The notes: a model not told the origin generated them from the sequence alone. Shown: positions 1 through 8,687, counted from the stretch's first letter. The stretch: 35,397 nt of DNA from Prevotella sp. (GCA_017619375.1 JAFZSL010000014.1:1-35397); one strand, 5' to 3'. Numbers and translations: made by a program.

Positions 1-377
1 ACAAACAAAACTGTCATCCAAAATCAGTACAGGGCAACTTTTGTTCGCACCTTTTTTTTCTTCCTTTTTGTGAAACGCTTGCGTTTTTTTCTTACTTGAA
101 AATATTTTTCTTCTTTTTTCCTCCTTTTTCTTAAGCGTGTAGCGTTTTTTAATTTATTGTAGTTCAGACAGATACAGACTTGTGTATAAGATTAGCCTAC
201 GAGGGGAGGGGAGATGCACACAGCCCTTTTGCTCATAACTGACTTTTTAAAGTAGACTCAAAAATTGAATAAAAAAATGACAAGACAGGCGCAGTTTTGA
301 TAATTTTCGAGGTTATTTTTTAGGAATTTTGAGCGAAGCGACCACTATAAGGGTATGACTTAGCTGTTACCACTGTC
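1..377. other. AT-rich leader region without a gene
   Basis: No convincing coding region was found in these 377 bases. The sequence is pyrimidine-rich. At 73-86 there is a small hairpin (AAACG-CTTG-CGTTT) followed by a T run, and a similar weaker AGCG/GCGTT structure with a T run lies near 132-150. Either could be a minor intrinsic terminator of a gene that ends before the window. No TAnnTTTG promoter box with a good -33 partner was recognised before the sigma factor gene. The promoter may be of the ECF type, whose consensus cannot be judged from one example. Confidence 0.4.
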
Positions 378-470
378 ATGCGAGAAACGTTAAAGAAAGT
401 GAAAACAAGAGGGAATTCATACAAGATTTCCGACTTTTGCGATTATTTGAACAGGAACGTAAGAAAAGAC

Positions 471-1013
471 ATGGTCGAACAACTCGTAGAGCGCATACGT
501 AACAAGGACCAACAGGCGATGAAGCAACTCTACCTCCAATTCGTAGAGGAGTTATCGTCTGTGTGTCATCGTTATGTGCCTGCCGAGGACGATGCGAAGG
601 ACGTGCTGCAAAACAGTTTCGTGAAAATCTTCAAGTCGATACCAACCATGGAGTACCGTGGAGAGAAAAGTTTCAATGGATGGATGCGCAAGGTGGTGAC
701 AAACGAGTCGCTCTACTTCTTGAGGGAAAGAAAGAAATTGAACTTGGTGGCGCTTGACAACACCGCACTTCAAGCGGAAGAAGACGAAGAGCCCGAGGTG
801 GAGCGCGTGTCGCCAGACGAGTTGCACCGCCTGATAAGCGAACTGCCCGACGGTTACCGCACCGTACTCAACCTATATGCCATCGAAGGCTATAGCCACA
901 AGAACATTGCGGAAATGTTGGGCATCAAGGAGAGCACATCAGCTTCTCAACTCTTTTATGCAAAGCAGAAATTGGCAAGGAAAATCAAGGATTTAATAAA
1001 AGGAAAGCAATGA
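471..1013 (+). CDS. ECF-type RNA polymerase sigma factor (sigma-70 family)
   Basis: This is a small two-domain sigma factor of the extracytoplasmic function class, which directs RNA polymerase to a limited regulon. From the ATG at 471 it has 180 residues, the usual size. Region 2 is visible near residues 15-90 (QAMKQLYLQF, then AEDDAKDVLQNSFVKIF). The region 4 helix-turn-helix is near residues 115-170 (LPDGYRTVLNLYAIEGYSH, NIAEMLGI, SASQLFYAKQKL). An in-frame ATG at 378 would add 31 residues (MRETLKKVK...) that do not resemble the family, so 471 is preferred. Its stop overlaps the start of the next gene by ATGA, which implies translational coupling. The next product has an inner-membrane segment and is probably its anti-sigma regulator. 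The family call is firm; the regulon is unknown. Confidence 0.9.
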   Translation: MVEQLVERIRNKDQQAMKQLYLQFVEELSSVCHRYVPAEDDAKDVLQNSFVKIFKSIPTMEYRGEKSFNGWMRKVVTNESLYFLRERKKLNLVALDNTALQAEEDEEPEVERVSPDELHRLISELPDGYRTVLNLYAIEGYSHKNIAEMLGIKESTSASQLFYAKQKLARKIKDLIKGKQ

Positions 1014-2290
1014 AAGGGAAGTGGATAGAAGAGATGAGGCGCAAACTGGAGGGGCATCGGAAGGCACCTCCCGAGGGACTGTGGGAAGGCATCAGCGAAC
1101 AAATGGGCTTCAAGCCAGAAAAGGCCATCCATCCTGCTTCTGCCAAGCGGTGGTATTGGGCCGCCGCTGCCGCCATCTTGCTGACTGTAGGCTTTTTCAC
1201 CTTTTATCATCACGAGAGCAAAGAACCTTCCTCCTTGGCCACCACCATGCCATCATCGGAAGACACGCTTCAGGCGGAGCCAATGATTGCTGTGGCAGAG
1301 ATGACTCCTCCCCGTACGGAGGAAGAGACGCATGCCGGCCATGCAACAGCCACACCTCAATCAAAGGTTTTGCTGCCTCCTGTCCCGGCAACCAAGGAAA
1401 CAGCAAGGGAAGAGATGAAAGGAAAGGAAGCGGGTGAAAATGAGATGGACGAAAACCAGCCTGCAGTGACCGGCCACGACCTCGCTGCCGACGTTCACCC
1501 TGTGGGGTCTGACGAGAATGACAAATCCGACAAATCCGACGTGACTGACCAACCCGACCAGCCCTTGGAACAAAGGGCGGAGACCAGCGAGAAAAAGACA
1601 CTTCCACATGAGGCCGACACCCCTCCCTCCCCTTCGATGGCATCGATGGAACCTCTACGCCGCCAATCCTCGAGCACGGGCAAATGGACGATGGGCTTGC
1701 AGGCATCAGGCGGACTGCTGGCTTCCAACAACCACAATGGGACGATGGATAATAACAATAGTATGATGGCGGCCAATTATTATTTTAACGGGAAAACCTT
1801 ATTTGAAGATGCAGCCTACAATGGATGTGCCTCATACACCGAACCAGAGACAACCCATTCCAAGCATCATCTGCCCGTGCGTTTCGGCATGAGCCTGCAA
1901 TACCAATTGAACGACCGCCTGGCGCTGCTCAGCGGCATCAACTATTCCCTGCTCTTTTCTGAGTTCACCAAAGGAAACTCCACAACCGACCAGCACCTGC
2001 ACTACCTGGGCGTCCCCGTAGGCGTGGCCTGGAAGATATGGTCCAACCAACGCCTGCAATGCTACCTCTCTGGCAATGTCATGCTGGAGAAATGTCTCAA
2101 CGAAAAACCTTGGCAATGGTCTGTGGACGCCGGAGCCGGGGCGGAATATGCCATCACCCGACAGGTGGGCCTTTATCTCGAACCCTCCCTGGGCTACCAC
2201 TTTGACGACGGCACTTCCTTCGAACATTATTACAAGGACCATCCCCTGGCACCTTCCATCATGTTCGGCCTGCGCATGCACGTCAAGTAG
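1010..2290 (+). CDS. Putative anti-sigma factor fused to an outer-membrane beta-barrel
   Basis: The 426-residue protein has three visible parts. Residues 1-47 are a charged, probably cytoplasmic segment. Residues 48-66 form one strongly hydrophobic helix (WYWAAAAAILLTVGFF). Residues 70-224 are a long Pro/Glu/Asp/Lys-rich low-complexity linker containing short repeats (DKSDKSDV). Residues 225-426 show alternating amphipathic strands typical of Bacteroidota outer-membrane barrel proteins (WTMGLQASGGLL, FGMSLQYQLNDRLALLSGI, AGAEYAITRQVGLYLEPSLGY). No cleavable signal peptide is seen, so the helix is probably an inner-membrane anchor. Its ATG overlaps the sigma factor stop, making it the likely sigma regulator. 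Inferred role: the linker spans the periplasm and passes an envelope signal to the sigma factor. A canonical zinc-type anti-sigma motif was not found, so direct sigma binding is unproven. Confidence 0.72.
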   Translation: MKGKWIEEMRRKLEGHRKAPPEGLWEGISEQMGFKPEKAIHPASAKRWYWAAAAAILLTVGFFTFYHHESKEPSSLATTMPSSEDTLQAEPMIAVAEMTPPRTEEETHAGHATATPQSKVLLPPVPATKETAREEMKGKEAGENEMDENQPAVTGHDLAADVHPVGSDENDKSDKSDVTDQPDQPLEQRAETSEKKTLPHEADTPPSPSMASMEPLRRQSSSTGKWTMGLQASGGLLASNNHNGTMDNNNSMMAANYYFNGKTLFEDAAYNGCASYTEPETTHSKHHLPVRFGMSLQYQLNDRLALLSGINYSLLFSEFTKGNSTTDQHLHYLGVPVGVAWKIWSNQRLQCYLSGNVMLEKCLNEKPWQWSVDAGAGAEYAITRQVGLYLEPSLGYHFDDGTSFEHYYKDHPLAPSIMFGLRMHVK

Positions 2291-2415
2291 ATTGAAGATT
2301 GAAAATTGAAAATTGAAAATTGAAGATTGAAGATTGGAGATTGAAAATTGAAAATTGAAGATTGAAAATTGGAGATTGAAAATTGAAAATTGAAGATTGA
2401 AAATTGGAGATTGAG
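2291..2415 (+). repeat. Heptamer minisatellite (ATTGAAA/ATTGAAG/ATTGGAG)
   Basis: About 17.5 consecutive 7-bp units start on the first base after the stop codon of the barrel protein. Unit variants are ATTGAAA, ATTGAAG and ATTGGAG. A block ending in ATTGGAG recurs, so a higher-order pattern is visible. No start codon or promoter was recognised within it. Confidence 0.95.
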
Positions 2416-2417
2416 TC

Positions 2418-2636
2418 CACTTTTGGTCAATAATTCGGGATGAGTCGCCTACGGCGAGAAATGGTAAGAAAATATTTTTTCACGTTAGGGCACGTCTTGC
2501 CGTAGGTCGACGTGCGATTCCAGCAGAACATTCTATGCGTTTTGCTGCACTGAGAGTTTTTCATGCGAGACAATGCGCCGCAGGCGCATAAAGTCCTTTT
2601 AGTCCTAAAAGTCCGTAGACAAAAAACGGCTTTCCG
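2418..2636. repeat. Long dispersed noncoding repeat, copy 1
   Basis: This ~219-bp block recurs at 2725-2955 in the same orientation with few differences. It contains several short inverted repeats: CTTTTAG-TC-CTAAAAG at 2596-2611, GCGCC-GCA-GGCGC just before it, and CGCC-TAC-GGCG near its left end. A 74-codon minus-strand reading frame crosses this copy. The second copy has a one-base insertion in a T run plus a ~10-bp insertion, which break that frame, so the element is probably not protein-coding. It may be an intergenic structured repeat of the REP/MITE kind; no transposase is present. Confidence 0.85.
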
Positions 2637-2724
2637 AAGGGAAGACGGCATGGAACAAGTTTGTAGTCAATAAGTTACAGACCCCACCCCATCCCCTTGA
2701 AGGGGCGGGGATATGCGCACGGGG

Positions 2725-2955
2725 CACTTTTGGTCAAAAATTCGGGAGGAGTCGCCTACGGCGAGAAATGGTAAGAAAATGGCAAGAAAATATTTTTCAC
2801 GTTGGGGCACGTCTTGCCGTAGGTCGACGTGCGGTTCCAGCAGAACATTCTATGCGTTTTTGCTGCACTGAGAGTTTTTCATGCGAGACAATGCGCCGCA
2901 GGCGCATAAAGTCCTTTTAGTCCTAAAAGTCCGTAGACAAAAAAACGGTTTTCCG
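2725..2955. repeat. Long dispersed noncoding repeat, copy 2
   Basis: This is the second copy of the repeat at 2418-2636, separated from it by ~88 bp that include a GC-rich CCCCTT/GAAGGGG palindrome near 2692-2704. Differences from copy 1 are mostly small: a ~10-bp duplication in the GGTAAGAAAAT stretch, one extra T in a T run, and several substitutions. All inverted repeats of copy 1 are kept. Confidence 0.85.
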
Positions 2956-3070
2956 CTTGGCGAAGTAGCAGTGCGCACAACCTGAATGGTATGATTAACC
3001 GCACTTCAGTTTTTATCGGACAGCTATAATATTTTTCGAAAGATATGACAATTATTTGACTTTTTCGTCT

Positions 3071-3078
3071 TATCTTTG
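3071..3078 (+). promoter_or_regulatory. Promoter -7 box TATCTTTG
   Basis: TATCTTTG matches the Bacteroidota -7 consensus TAnnTTTG. A TTTG at 3055-3058 is only 12 bp upstream, shorter than the usual 19-21, so the -33 element is weak or absent. Transcription would begin near 3085 and serve the barrel protein and probably the following 1040-residue protein. Its position shows that the upstream in-frame ATG at 3076 is not the true start. Confidence 0.6.
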
Positions 3079-3171
3079 CAATATGAACAAAGGTGGTGCC
3101 CTTTTATGGATGAAAACCACCTGAAAAGCCTTAAACCCCATAAAAAGTATGCCTTCCAACCCCTATCCATC

Positions 3172-3753
3172 ATGAAGAAAATCATCACCATGGCCATGGC
3201 AGTCTTGATGGCTGCAATGACCATCAACGCCCAGACAGCAGGCGACATCAATTTCCGCTTCCGCGGAGGTGCCAACCTCTCGACACTTACCAACAACGAC
3301 GACGCCAAGCAGAAGATAGGATGGTCCATCGGGTTCGGCCTGGACTACTGCTTAACCGACCTATTCGCCCTCAGCCTCGACGTCAACCGCGACCAACTCG
3401 GATGCAAGAGTGAATCACTCGACAAGAAACTGAATCTCGAATACATCAGCCTCGGCCCGATGGCCAAGTTTTACGCCACACCCTGGCTCGCCCTCCAGGC
3501 TGGTCCGGAGATCGGTTTCCTCAGGAAAGCCAAGTTGGACGGCAACAGTTGCAAGGATGCTTACAAGAAAACCGAGTTCTCTTTGCCCGTCGGCTTCTCC
3601 TTCGAACCCAAGGTAAGCAAGAAAGACGTCGCCATCGTCATCGACATCCGCTACCGCCTCGGCCTTTCCAATGCGAATGACGACGACATTGACGTTAACG
3701 ATATGAAAAACAGCGCCTTCATCCTCACCCTCGGATACAAGTTAGGCATGTAA
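3172..3753 (+). CDS. Small outer-membrane beta-barrel (porin-like) protein
   Basis: From the ATG at 3172 the protein has 193 residues. It begins with a classic signal peptide (MKKIITMAMAVLMAAMTINAQ), with probable cleavage near Ala20-Gln21. The mature part has alternating hydrophobic strands and turns, starting with FRFRGGANLSTL and ending LTLGYKLGM. The C-terminal aromatic/hydrophobic strand fits the generic Bacteroidota outer-membrane barrel domain. The open frame extends upstream to 3076, but that ATG lies in the promoter -7 box and precedes the signal peptide, so 3172 is preferred. The next gene starts 24 bp downstream on the same strand, suggesting co-transcription. Specific function unknown; such proteins may be small porins, adhesins or assembly factors. 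Confidence 0.8.
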   Translation: MKKIITMAMAVLMAAMTINAQTAGDINFRFRGGANLSTLTNNDDAKQKIGWSIGFGLDYCLTDLFALSLDVNRDQLGCKSESLDKKLNLEYISLGPMAKFYATPWLALQAGPEIGFLRKAKLDGNSCKDAYKKTEFSLPVGFSFEPKVSKKDVAIVIDIRYRLGLSNANDDDIDVNDMKNSAFILTLGYKLGM

Positions 3754-3777
3754 GACCAATCATCAACCCACAAACCT

Positions 3778-6700
3778 ATGAAAAGACAACTACTCATCGT
3801 CTACCTGACAGCCCTGTGCATGACAGGCGCACTGGCACAAGACTACGACCTCACCAAACTCTACCTTCAGAACGCAGGTTTCGACAACCGCTTCGACTAC
3901 ACCATCGACGATACCGGCAACGTGGAGCAGGAAATCCTCGACGTGGATGGCTGGACGAAAGACATCAGCGTCAACTACACCATCACCGGCGTCTATCAGA
4001 TAGGCACGAAGAAGACCTTCAACGGTGCCTCAGTCCCTGCGACCGGGCAAGACGGCACCACCAATGGCGGCGTACTCGCCCTGAGCACCGGTTGGAACCA
4101 GTCGATGCTCTTCTACCAGACAGTGGAACTCCCAGAAGGCAAATACTCCCTGGTGAGCGCCTTCTACAACAGCGCCGACAAGACCGCTGGCCGCAGCCGC
4201 GTGGAATGGCTCCCCAACGGGCAGAGCGCGGTCACCTCCAGCCTTGAGTCCTTTCCCACTGGTGTTTGGATCACCGACACCATCCGTTTCGAACTCACCA
4301 AGACCACGAAAGGACGCATACAGATAGGCTTCCACGCCAATGCCGGACAAGGGTCGGCCAATTTCGCCAAGCCCTGTCTCGACTTCGTGAAACTGCTGCG
4401 TGACACCAACATCGGGAAGGAGGAAATGGACCTTTACAAGCAAAAACTGCAAACCGTCATCGATGAGGCCCTCAACGCGTACGGAGACGGCAGCGGCAAC
4501 GGCGCCGGCGACCTGAAAGCCGCCATCGACGCCGCCAACGCCGTGATGGCCGACGACAATGCCACCATCGAACAAGTAGATGAAGCCATCGTCCTGCTCA
4601 CCGCAGCCCTCGACAAATACCTATGGGACAACCCCACTGGCGACATACCCACCGTGACCACCGACCAACGCTACGCCCGCGGAGCCACCATGGCCTTCGG
4701 ACGAATGGGCTACACCGGCATACCCGCCTCGCAAGTGTCGGAACAAGGCTTCTGCTGGAGCGAGTCGCCCGAACCCACCATCGACGACCACCGCACCACC
4801 CGCTACCTGACCAACAACGGCCGCATCTACTGGTTGGAAGACCTCACCCCCGCCACCTGCTATTACATGCGCGCTTACGTCATCACCAAGGGCCGCCAGG
4901 TGGGCTATGGCGACGTCGTCCGCTTCTACACCATCCCGAAAGGACAAATCACCTTCACCATCCGCAACAGCGACAATTCGAGTGCTGACTCCCGCATCCG
5001 TGCCGCCGCGGAGCAAGCCATCGGCTGGTGGAACAACCTGACGGAGATGAAAGGCTTCGCACCCAGCATCGGCTACAACGCCGGCGTACCCACGGCAGAA
5101 TGCTCCTATGGCGGGTGGATGAGCGTGGGTTCCAACCAGTCGTACCAGAAAGCCGGCACCATCATGCATGAGATGCTCCACGGCATCGGCGTCATCCCCT
5201 GGGCCGACACCGAATGGAGCCGTTTCAACCTGCGTTCAGGCACATCGAACGCCGCCGGCTACGCCACCGGTTCCGGCTATTGGCTTGGCGACCGCGTCAC
5301 CGAAGTGCTACGTTTCTGGGACAACAGCACCACCGAGCAACTCAACGGCGACTACCAGCACATGTGGCCCTATGGCATCAACGGAGCCTCGGAGGACAAC
5401 GGCAGCGACTTGCTTTACATCGGCAACTCCCTCGTGTGCCAGGCACTCGGCGAGGACGGCCTGCAGCACACCAACAGCCTCTTTGCCGAACCCTACCACG
5501 CCTTCGACCACCAGGACGGCGTGAAATACTACATCAAGAACGAGGACAGCGAGCGCGGACTCTACACCTCCTATCTCATGCCCACCAGCAGCAACACCCT
5601 CGCCTGGCGCGCCATGACACCCGACGAGGCCGCCGCCAACGACAGTTGCGCCTGGCTAATCACCTTCACGCCAAGCAACCAATACTACCAACTGCAAAAC
5701 GCCGCAACAGGACAATACATGACCTACACCGCGAGCAGCATCCGCACCATCGCCCGCAGCACCACCACGGGGAACGAGAACTTCCAGATGATGAAAGGAC
5801 GCGTGGATGTGGGGAAGAAAGGCTTGCGCGGCTTCTGGGTCATCCATCCCAACAGCAACTGGACCCCCGCCTGCCTGCAGGCCAACGCCAACGGGGTAAC
5901 CTCGGCAGCCACCTTCAACATCGCCAACAGCGCCACCACGCAACGATGGCTCGTCCTCAACGAGGAGGAGATGCGTTCGCTCAACCAACTGCTGCTGGCC
6001 GACATGATAGCAGTCGTGAACGGCAAGTTGTCACAAATCAAAGCCCTCATGGCCGTGCCACACACTGAAGATGTCAACGGCGTGGACGCCACGATGGAAG
6101 CCACCCTCAGCAGCATCGAGGAACGGATGGCCAGCGCAGCCAGCACCGCCGACCTGCAAGCGCTGCTCGGCGAAGCAGAGCAAGCCGCCTTCGACTTCCT
6201 CAGCAACGTGACTCCAAGCAATATGGAGCAACCCTTCGACCTCACCTACATGCTCGTGAACCCCGACATGGACAGCACCGACGGATGGTCTGACTCCCCA
6301 GCCATCAGTTACTCCTGCGCGGAATACTATGAGAAGACCTTCGACTTCAACCAGACGGTAAGCCACCTGCCCGCCGGCACCTACCAGTTCCGTTGCAACG
6401 CCTTCCAGCGTCCCGGCAAGGCAGAGGAATGCACCGGGCGCGCCACCACAGCCTTCCTCTACGCGGGTGACAAGAGCGCCAACCTTGCACACATCACCAG
6501 CGATGCACAAACCACCAAACAGGGTGGCAACGAGTCGTATGTCGGTGGCAAATACTTCCCCAACAACATGCAAGCCGCCAGCATCTACTTCGGCAAGGGA
6601 CTGTATGAGAACCGCCTCACCACCAGCGTGGACAACGATGGCAGTTCACTCAAGGTGGGCATCCGCAGCAACAGCATGCCCAGTTACTACTGGGTGATCT

Positions 6701-6900
6701 TCGACAATTTCCGCCTCTGCTATTTCGGTTCGCTCACACCCGAGGCAGTCGATGGCATCTCCGCACCCGCGACCGCATCCTCCTACACGAAGAAGGGAGT
6801 CTACAGCCTCGACGGCCGACTGCTCGCCCCCGACGCCTCGCTGCTCCACACCCTGCCCGCCGGCATCTACATCGTGGATGGGAAGAAAGTGGTCAGATAG
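3778..6900 (+). CDS. Secreted multidomain zincin-type putative metalloprotease
   Basis: The 1040-residue protein has a signal peptide at 1-20. Inferred domain order: a galactose-binding-like sandwich (about 25-208), a three-helix FIVAR-like linker (about 212-282), a fibronectin-III-like segment (about 290-387), a catalytic zincin-like domain (about 388-570), a ricin-like beta-trefoil (about 578-727), a second helical segment (about 731-810), a second galactose-binding-like sandwich (about 820-982), and a short sorting tail ending GIYIVDGKKVVR. The motif HEMLHGIGV gives His464, Glu465 and His468. The usual third ligand a few residues later is absent; His528 in QHMWPYGING is a candidate. The tail resembles type IX secretion signals of Prevotella, so surface or extracellular location is inferred. 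The carbohydrate-binding-like modules suggest a glycoprotein or mucin-like target, but the substrate is not known. The peptidase call rests on the HExxH motif and its context. Confidence 0.72.
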   Translation: MKRQLLIVYLTALCMTGALAQDYDLTKLYLQNAGFDNRFDYTIDDTGNVEQEILDVDGWTKDISVNYTITGVYQIGTKKTFNGASVPATGQDGTTNGGVLALSTGWNQSMLFYQTVELPEGKYSLVSAFYNSADKTAGRSRVEWLPNGQSAVTSSLESFPTGVWITDTIRFELTKTTKGRIQIGFHANAGQGSANFAKPCLDFVKLLRDTNIGKEEMDLYKQKLQTVIDEALNAYGDGSGNGAGDLKAAIDAANAVMADDNATIEQVDEAIVLLTAALDKYLWDNPTGDIPTVTTDQRYARGATMAFGRMGYTGIPASQVSEQGFCWSESPEPTIDDHRTTRYLTNNGRIYWLEDLTPATCYYMRAYVITKGRQVGYGDVVRFYTIPKGQITFTIRNSDNSSADSRIRAAAEQAIGWWNNLTEMKGFAPSIGYNAGVPTAECSYGGWMSVGSNQSYQKAGTIMHEMLHGIGVIPWADTEWSRFNLRSGTSNAAGYATGSGYWLGDRVTEVLRFWDNSTTEQLNGDYQHMWPYGINGASEDNGSDLLYIGNSLVCQALGEDGLQHTNSLFAEPYHAFDHQDGVKYYIKNEDSERGLYTSYLMPTSSNTLAWRAMTPDEAAANDSCAWLITFTPSNQYYQLQNAATGQYMTYTASSIRTIARSTTTGNENFQMMKGRVDVGKKGLRGFWVIHPNSNWTPACLQANANGVTSAATFNIANSATTQRWLVLNEEEMRSLNQLLLADMIAVVNGKLSQIKALMAVPHTEDVNGVDATMEATLSSIEERMASAASTADLQALLGEAEQAAFDFLSNVTPSNMEQPFDLTYMLVNPDMDSTDGWSDSPAISYSCAEYYEKTFDFNQTVSHLPAGTYQFRCNAFQRPGKAEECTGRATTAFLYAGDKSANLAHITSDAQTTKQGGNESYVGGKYFPNNMQAASIYFGKGLYENRLTTSVDNDGSSLKVGIRSNSMPSYYWVIFDNFRLCYFGSLTPEAVDGISAPATASSYTKKGVYSLDGRLLAPDASLLHTLPAGIYIVDGKKVVR

Positions 6901-6908
6901 GGGATTTT

Positions 6909-7008
6909 AGGTAGAGATAGGTAGTGATAGGTAGTGATAGGTAGAAATAGGAAGATATAGGACGTTTTAGGTAGATATAGGACGTTTTAGGTAGTTTTAG
7001 GTAATCAT
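6909..7008 (+). repeat. 10-bp minisatellite (AGGTAGTGAT type)
   Basis: Ten consecutive 10-bp units follow the preceding stop codon by 8 bp. They include AGGTAGAGAT, AGGTAGTGAT twice, AGGTAGAAAT, AGGAAGATAT, AGGACGTTTT twice, AGGTAGATAT and AGGTAGTTTT. The array fills most of the 136-bp spacer before the GH28 gene. Confidence 0.93.
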
Positions 7009-7036
7009 TTGCACTCATCAAGAAAGCAGACATCAT

Positions 7037-8509
7037 ATGAAAAAGAGAATCATACTTTTGGCCACATTCGCCCTGATGACCCTCTGTTCGTCGGCGCAAA
7101 ACCACTATGCCAAATACCAAGAGCAACTGCCATTCGGCATGCCCGTGGTGACAGCCCCCTCCATCCCTGGCAATGAGGTGAGACTCACCGACTTCGGGGC
7201 AGTAGGTGATGGCGAGACCCTCTGCACGGAAGCCTTCGCCAAGGCCATCGACAACCTCTCAAGCAAGGGCGGCGGCCGCCTCATAGTGCCAAGGGGCATC
7301 TGGCACACCGGCCCCATCACCCTGAAGAGCAACATCGACCTGCACCTGGAAATGGGTGCCGTCATCCTCTTCGCTGCCGACGAGACCCTCTACCCCCTCA
7401 TCGACACCTCCTTCGAAGGCCTCGACACCCGTCGCTGCAAGTCGCCGCTGAGCGGCTTCAACCTGCACGACGTGGCCATCACCGGCCAAGGCGTGATAGA
7501 TGGCAACGGCCGTTACTGGCGTCCGTTGAAGAAATCGAAGGTGACCGATGCACAGTGGAAGGAGTTCACCACCGGCAAGGGCGTGGTGACGAAGAAAGAC
7601 TACTGGGTGCCCTCGGAAGGCTATGCCAAAGGAGAAGCATCGGCGAACATGAACGTACCGGAAGGGTTGAACTCCCCCGAGGAATGGGAGAGCATCAAGC
7701 GCTTCCTCCGCCCGGTGATGGTGAGCCTCGTGGGCTGCAAGAACGTGTTGCTGCAAGACGTGATATTCCAGAACTCCCCCGCCTGGAACCTCCACCCTCT
7801 GATGTGTGAGAACGTCATCATTGAGCGCGTGCTGGCCCGCAACCCGGCATACGCGCAGAACGGCGACGCCCTCGACCTGGAGTCGTGCAAGAACGTGCTC
7901 ATCATCGACTCCAAGTTTGATGCCGGCGACGATGGCATCTGCATCAAGAGCGGCAAGGACTCCGACGGCCGCAAGCGTGGCATCCCCTGCGAGAACGTCG
8001 TGGTGGACGGTTGCACGGTCTTCGCCGGCCATGGCGGTTTCGTGGTGGGTTCGGAAATGAGCGGTGGCGTAAGGAACATCATGGTGCGCAACTGCCAGTT
8101 CCTCGGCACCGACGTGGGACTGCGCTTCAAGAGCACCCGCGGACGCGGCGGCATCGTGGAGAACATCTACATCAATGGCATCTCGATGACCGACATCAAG
8201 ACCGACGCCATCACCTTCAACATGTACTACGGAGGCAAGTCGGTGGCGGAGATGCTCGCCGACGGCGACCAGCCTAACAACACCGACATGAAGCCCGTGG
8301 ACGAGACGACCCCCATCTTCCGCAACATAGACATCCGCAATGTCATCTGCAATGGTGCAGGCAGGGCCATGGAATTCAACGGTCTGCCCGAAATGCCGAT
8401 GGACGGCATCTCGCTCACCGACATCCAAATCATCGCCAAGAAAGGCGCCGAGTTCCACAACTACAAAAACCTCACACAAAAGAACGTGAATATCAAGATA
8501 GAAGAATAA
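7037..8509 (+). CDS. Glycoside hydrolase family 28 (polygalacturonase-like)
   Basis: The 490-residue protein has a signal peptide (MKKRIILLATFALMTLCSSAQ) and a right-handed beta-helix. The family 28 catalytic motifs appear in order: NGDALD at 275-280 (family NTD), the Asp pair in DAGDDGICIKSG at 298-299, GHG at 331-333, and RFK at 363-365 (family RxK). GH28 enzymes hydrolyse alpha-1,4 galacturonic acid links in pectin or the xylogalacturonan and rhamnogalacturonan variants. The N-terminal TDFGAVGDGET motif is also typical. No sorting tail is seen, so a periplasmic location is most likely. The gene is isolated, with no SusC/SusD pair or other pectinase nearby. The ATG at 7037 directly precedes the signal peptide. 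Exact substrate specificity cannot be read from the sequence. Confidence 0.9.
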   Translation: MKKRIILLATFALMTLCSSAQNHYAKYQEQLPFGMPVVTAPSIPGNEVRLTDFGAVGDGETLCTEAFAKAIDNLSSKGGGRLIVPRGIWHTGPITLKSNIDLHLEMGAVILFAADETLYPLIDTSFEGLDTRRCKSPLSGFNLHDVAITGQGVIDGNGRYWRPLKKSKVTDAQWKEFTTGKGVVTKKDYWVPSEGYAKGEASANMNVPEGLNSPEEWESIKRFLRPVMVSLVGCKNVLLQDVIFQNSPAWNLHPLMCENVIIERVLARNPAYAQNGDALDLESCKNVLIIDSKFDAGDDGICIKSGKDSDGRKRGIPCENVVVDGCTVFAGHGGFVVGSEMSGGVRNIMVRNCQFLGTDVGLRFKSTRGRGGIVENIYINGISMTDIKTDAITFNMYYGGKSVAEMLADGDQPNNTDMKPVDETTPIFRNIDIRNVICNGAGRAMEFNGLPEMPMDGISLTDIQIIAKKGAEFHNYKNLTQKNVNIKIEE

Positions 8510-8525
8510 GGCGGCACCCTTTGAT

Positions 8526-8568
8526 ATGAAAAAGCCATTGCCTGCATTCAAGGCAATGGCTTTTTCAT
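8526..8568. terminator. Strong bidirectional terminator hairpin
   Basis: A perfect 18-bp inverted repeat (8526-8543 and 8551-8568, core AAAAAGCCATTGCCT) encloses a 7-base loop. T5 runs lie on both strands within the stem. It sits between convergent genes, the GH28 gene and the minus-strand subtilase, so it can end transcripts from both. Confidence 0.9.
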
Positions 8569-8570
8569 GC

Positions 8571-8687
8571 TATAGAAACTATAGAGGCTATAGAAACTAT
8601 AGAGACTATAGACGCTATAGATGCTATAGAAACTATTGAGACTATAGAGACTATTGAGACTATAGAAACTATTGAGACTATAGAAAT
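8571..8687. repeat. 9-bp minisatellite (TATAGAAAC type)
   Basis: Thirteen consecutive 9-bp units are present: TATAGAAAC, TATAGAGGC, TATAGAGAC, TATAGACGC, TATAGATGC, TATTGAGAC and TATAGAAAT variants. The last unit overlaps the minus-strand stop codon of the subtilase by one base. The array fills the space between that stop and the convergent terminator. Confidence 0.93.

Noticed and set aside
2427-2651. 74-codon minus-strand reading frame in the long repeat
   Set aside because: The frame is broken in the second repeat copy by a single-base T-run change and a ~10-bp insertion, and the protein has no family resemblance.
6909-8509. Polysaccharide utilisation locus around the GH28 gene
   Set aside because: No SusC/SusD pair, hybrid two-component sensor or other glycan enzyme cluster is adjacent.
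7259-8551. 430-codon minus-strand open frame
   Set aside because: It lies antisense to the GH28 gene, whose motifs are certain. Its His/Val/Asp-rich content is typical of a shadow frame in GC-rich codons.
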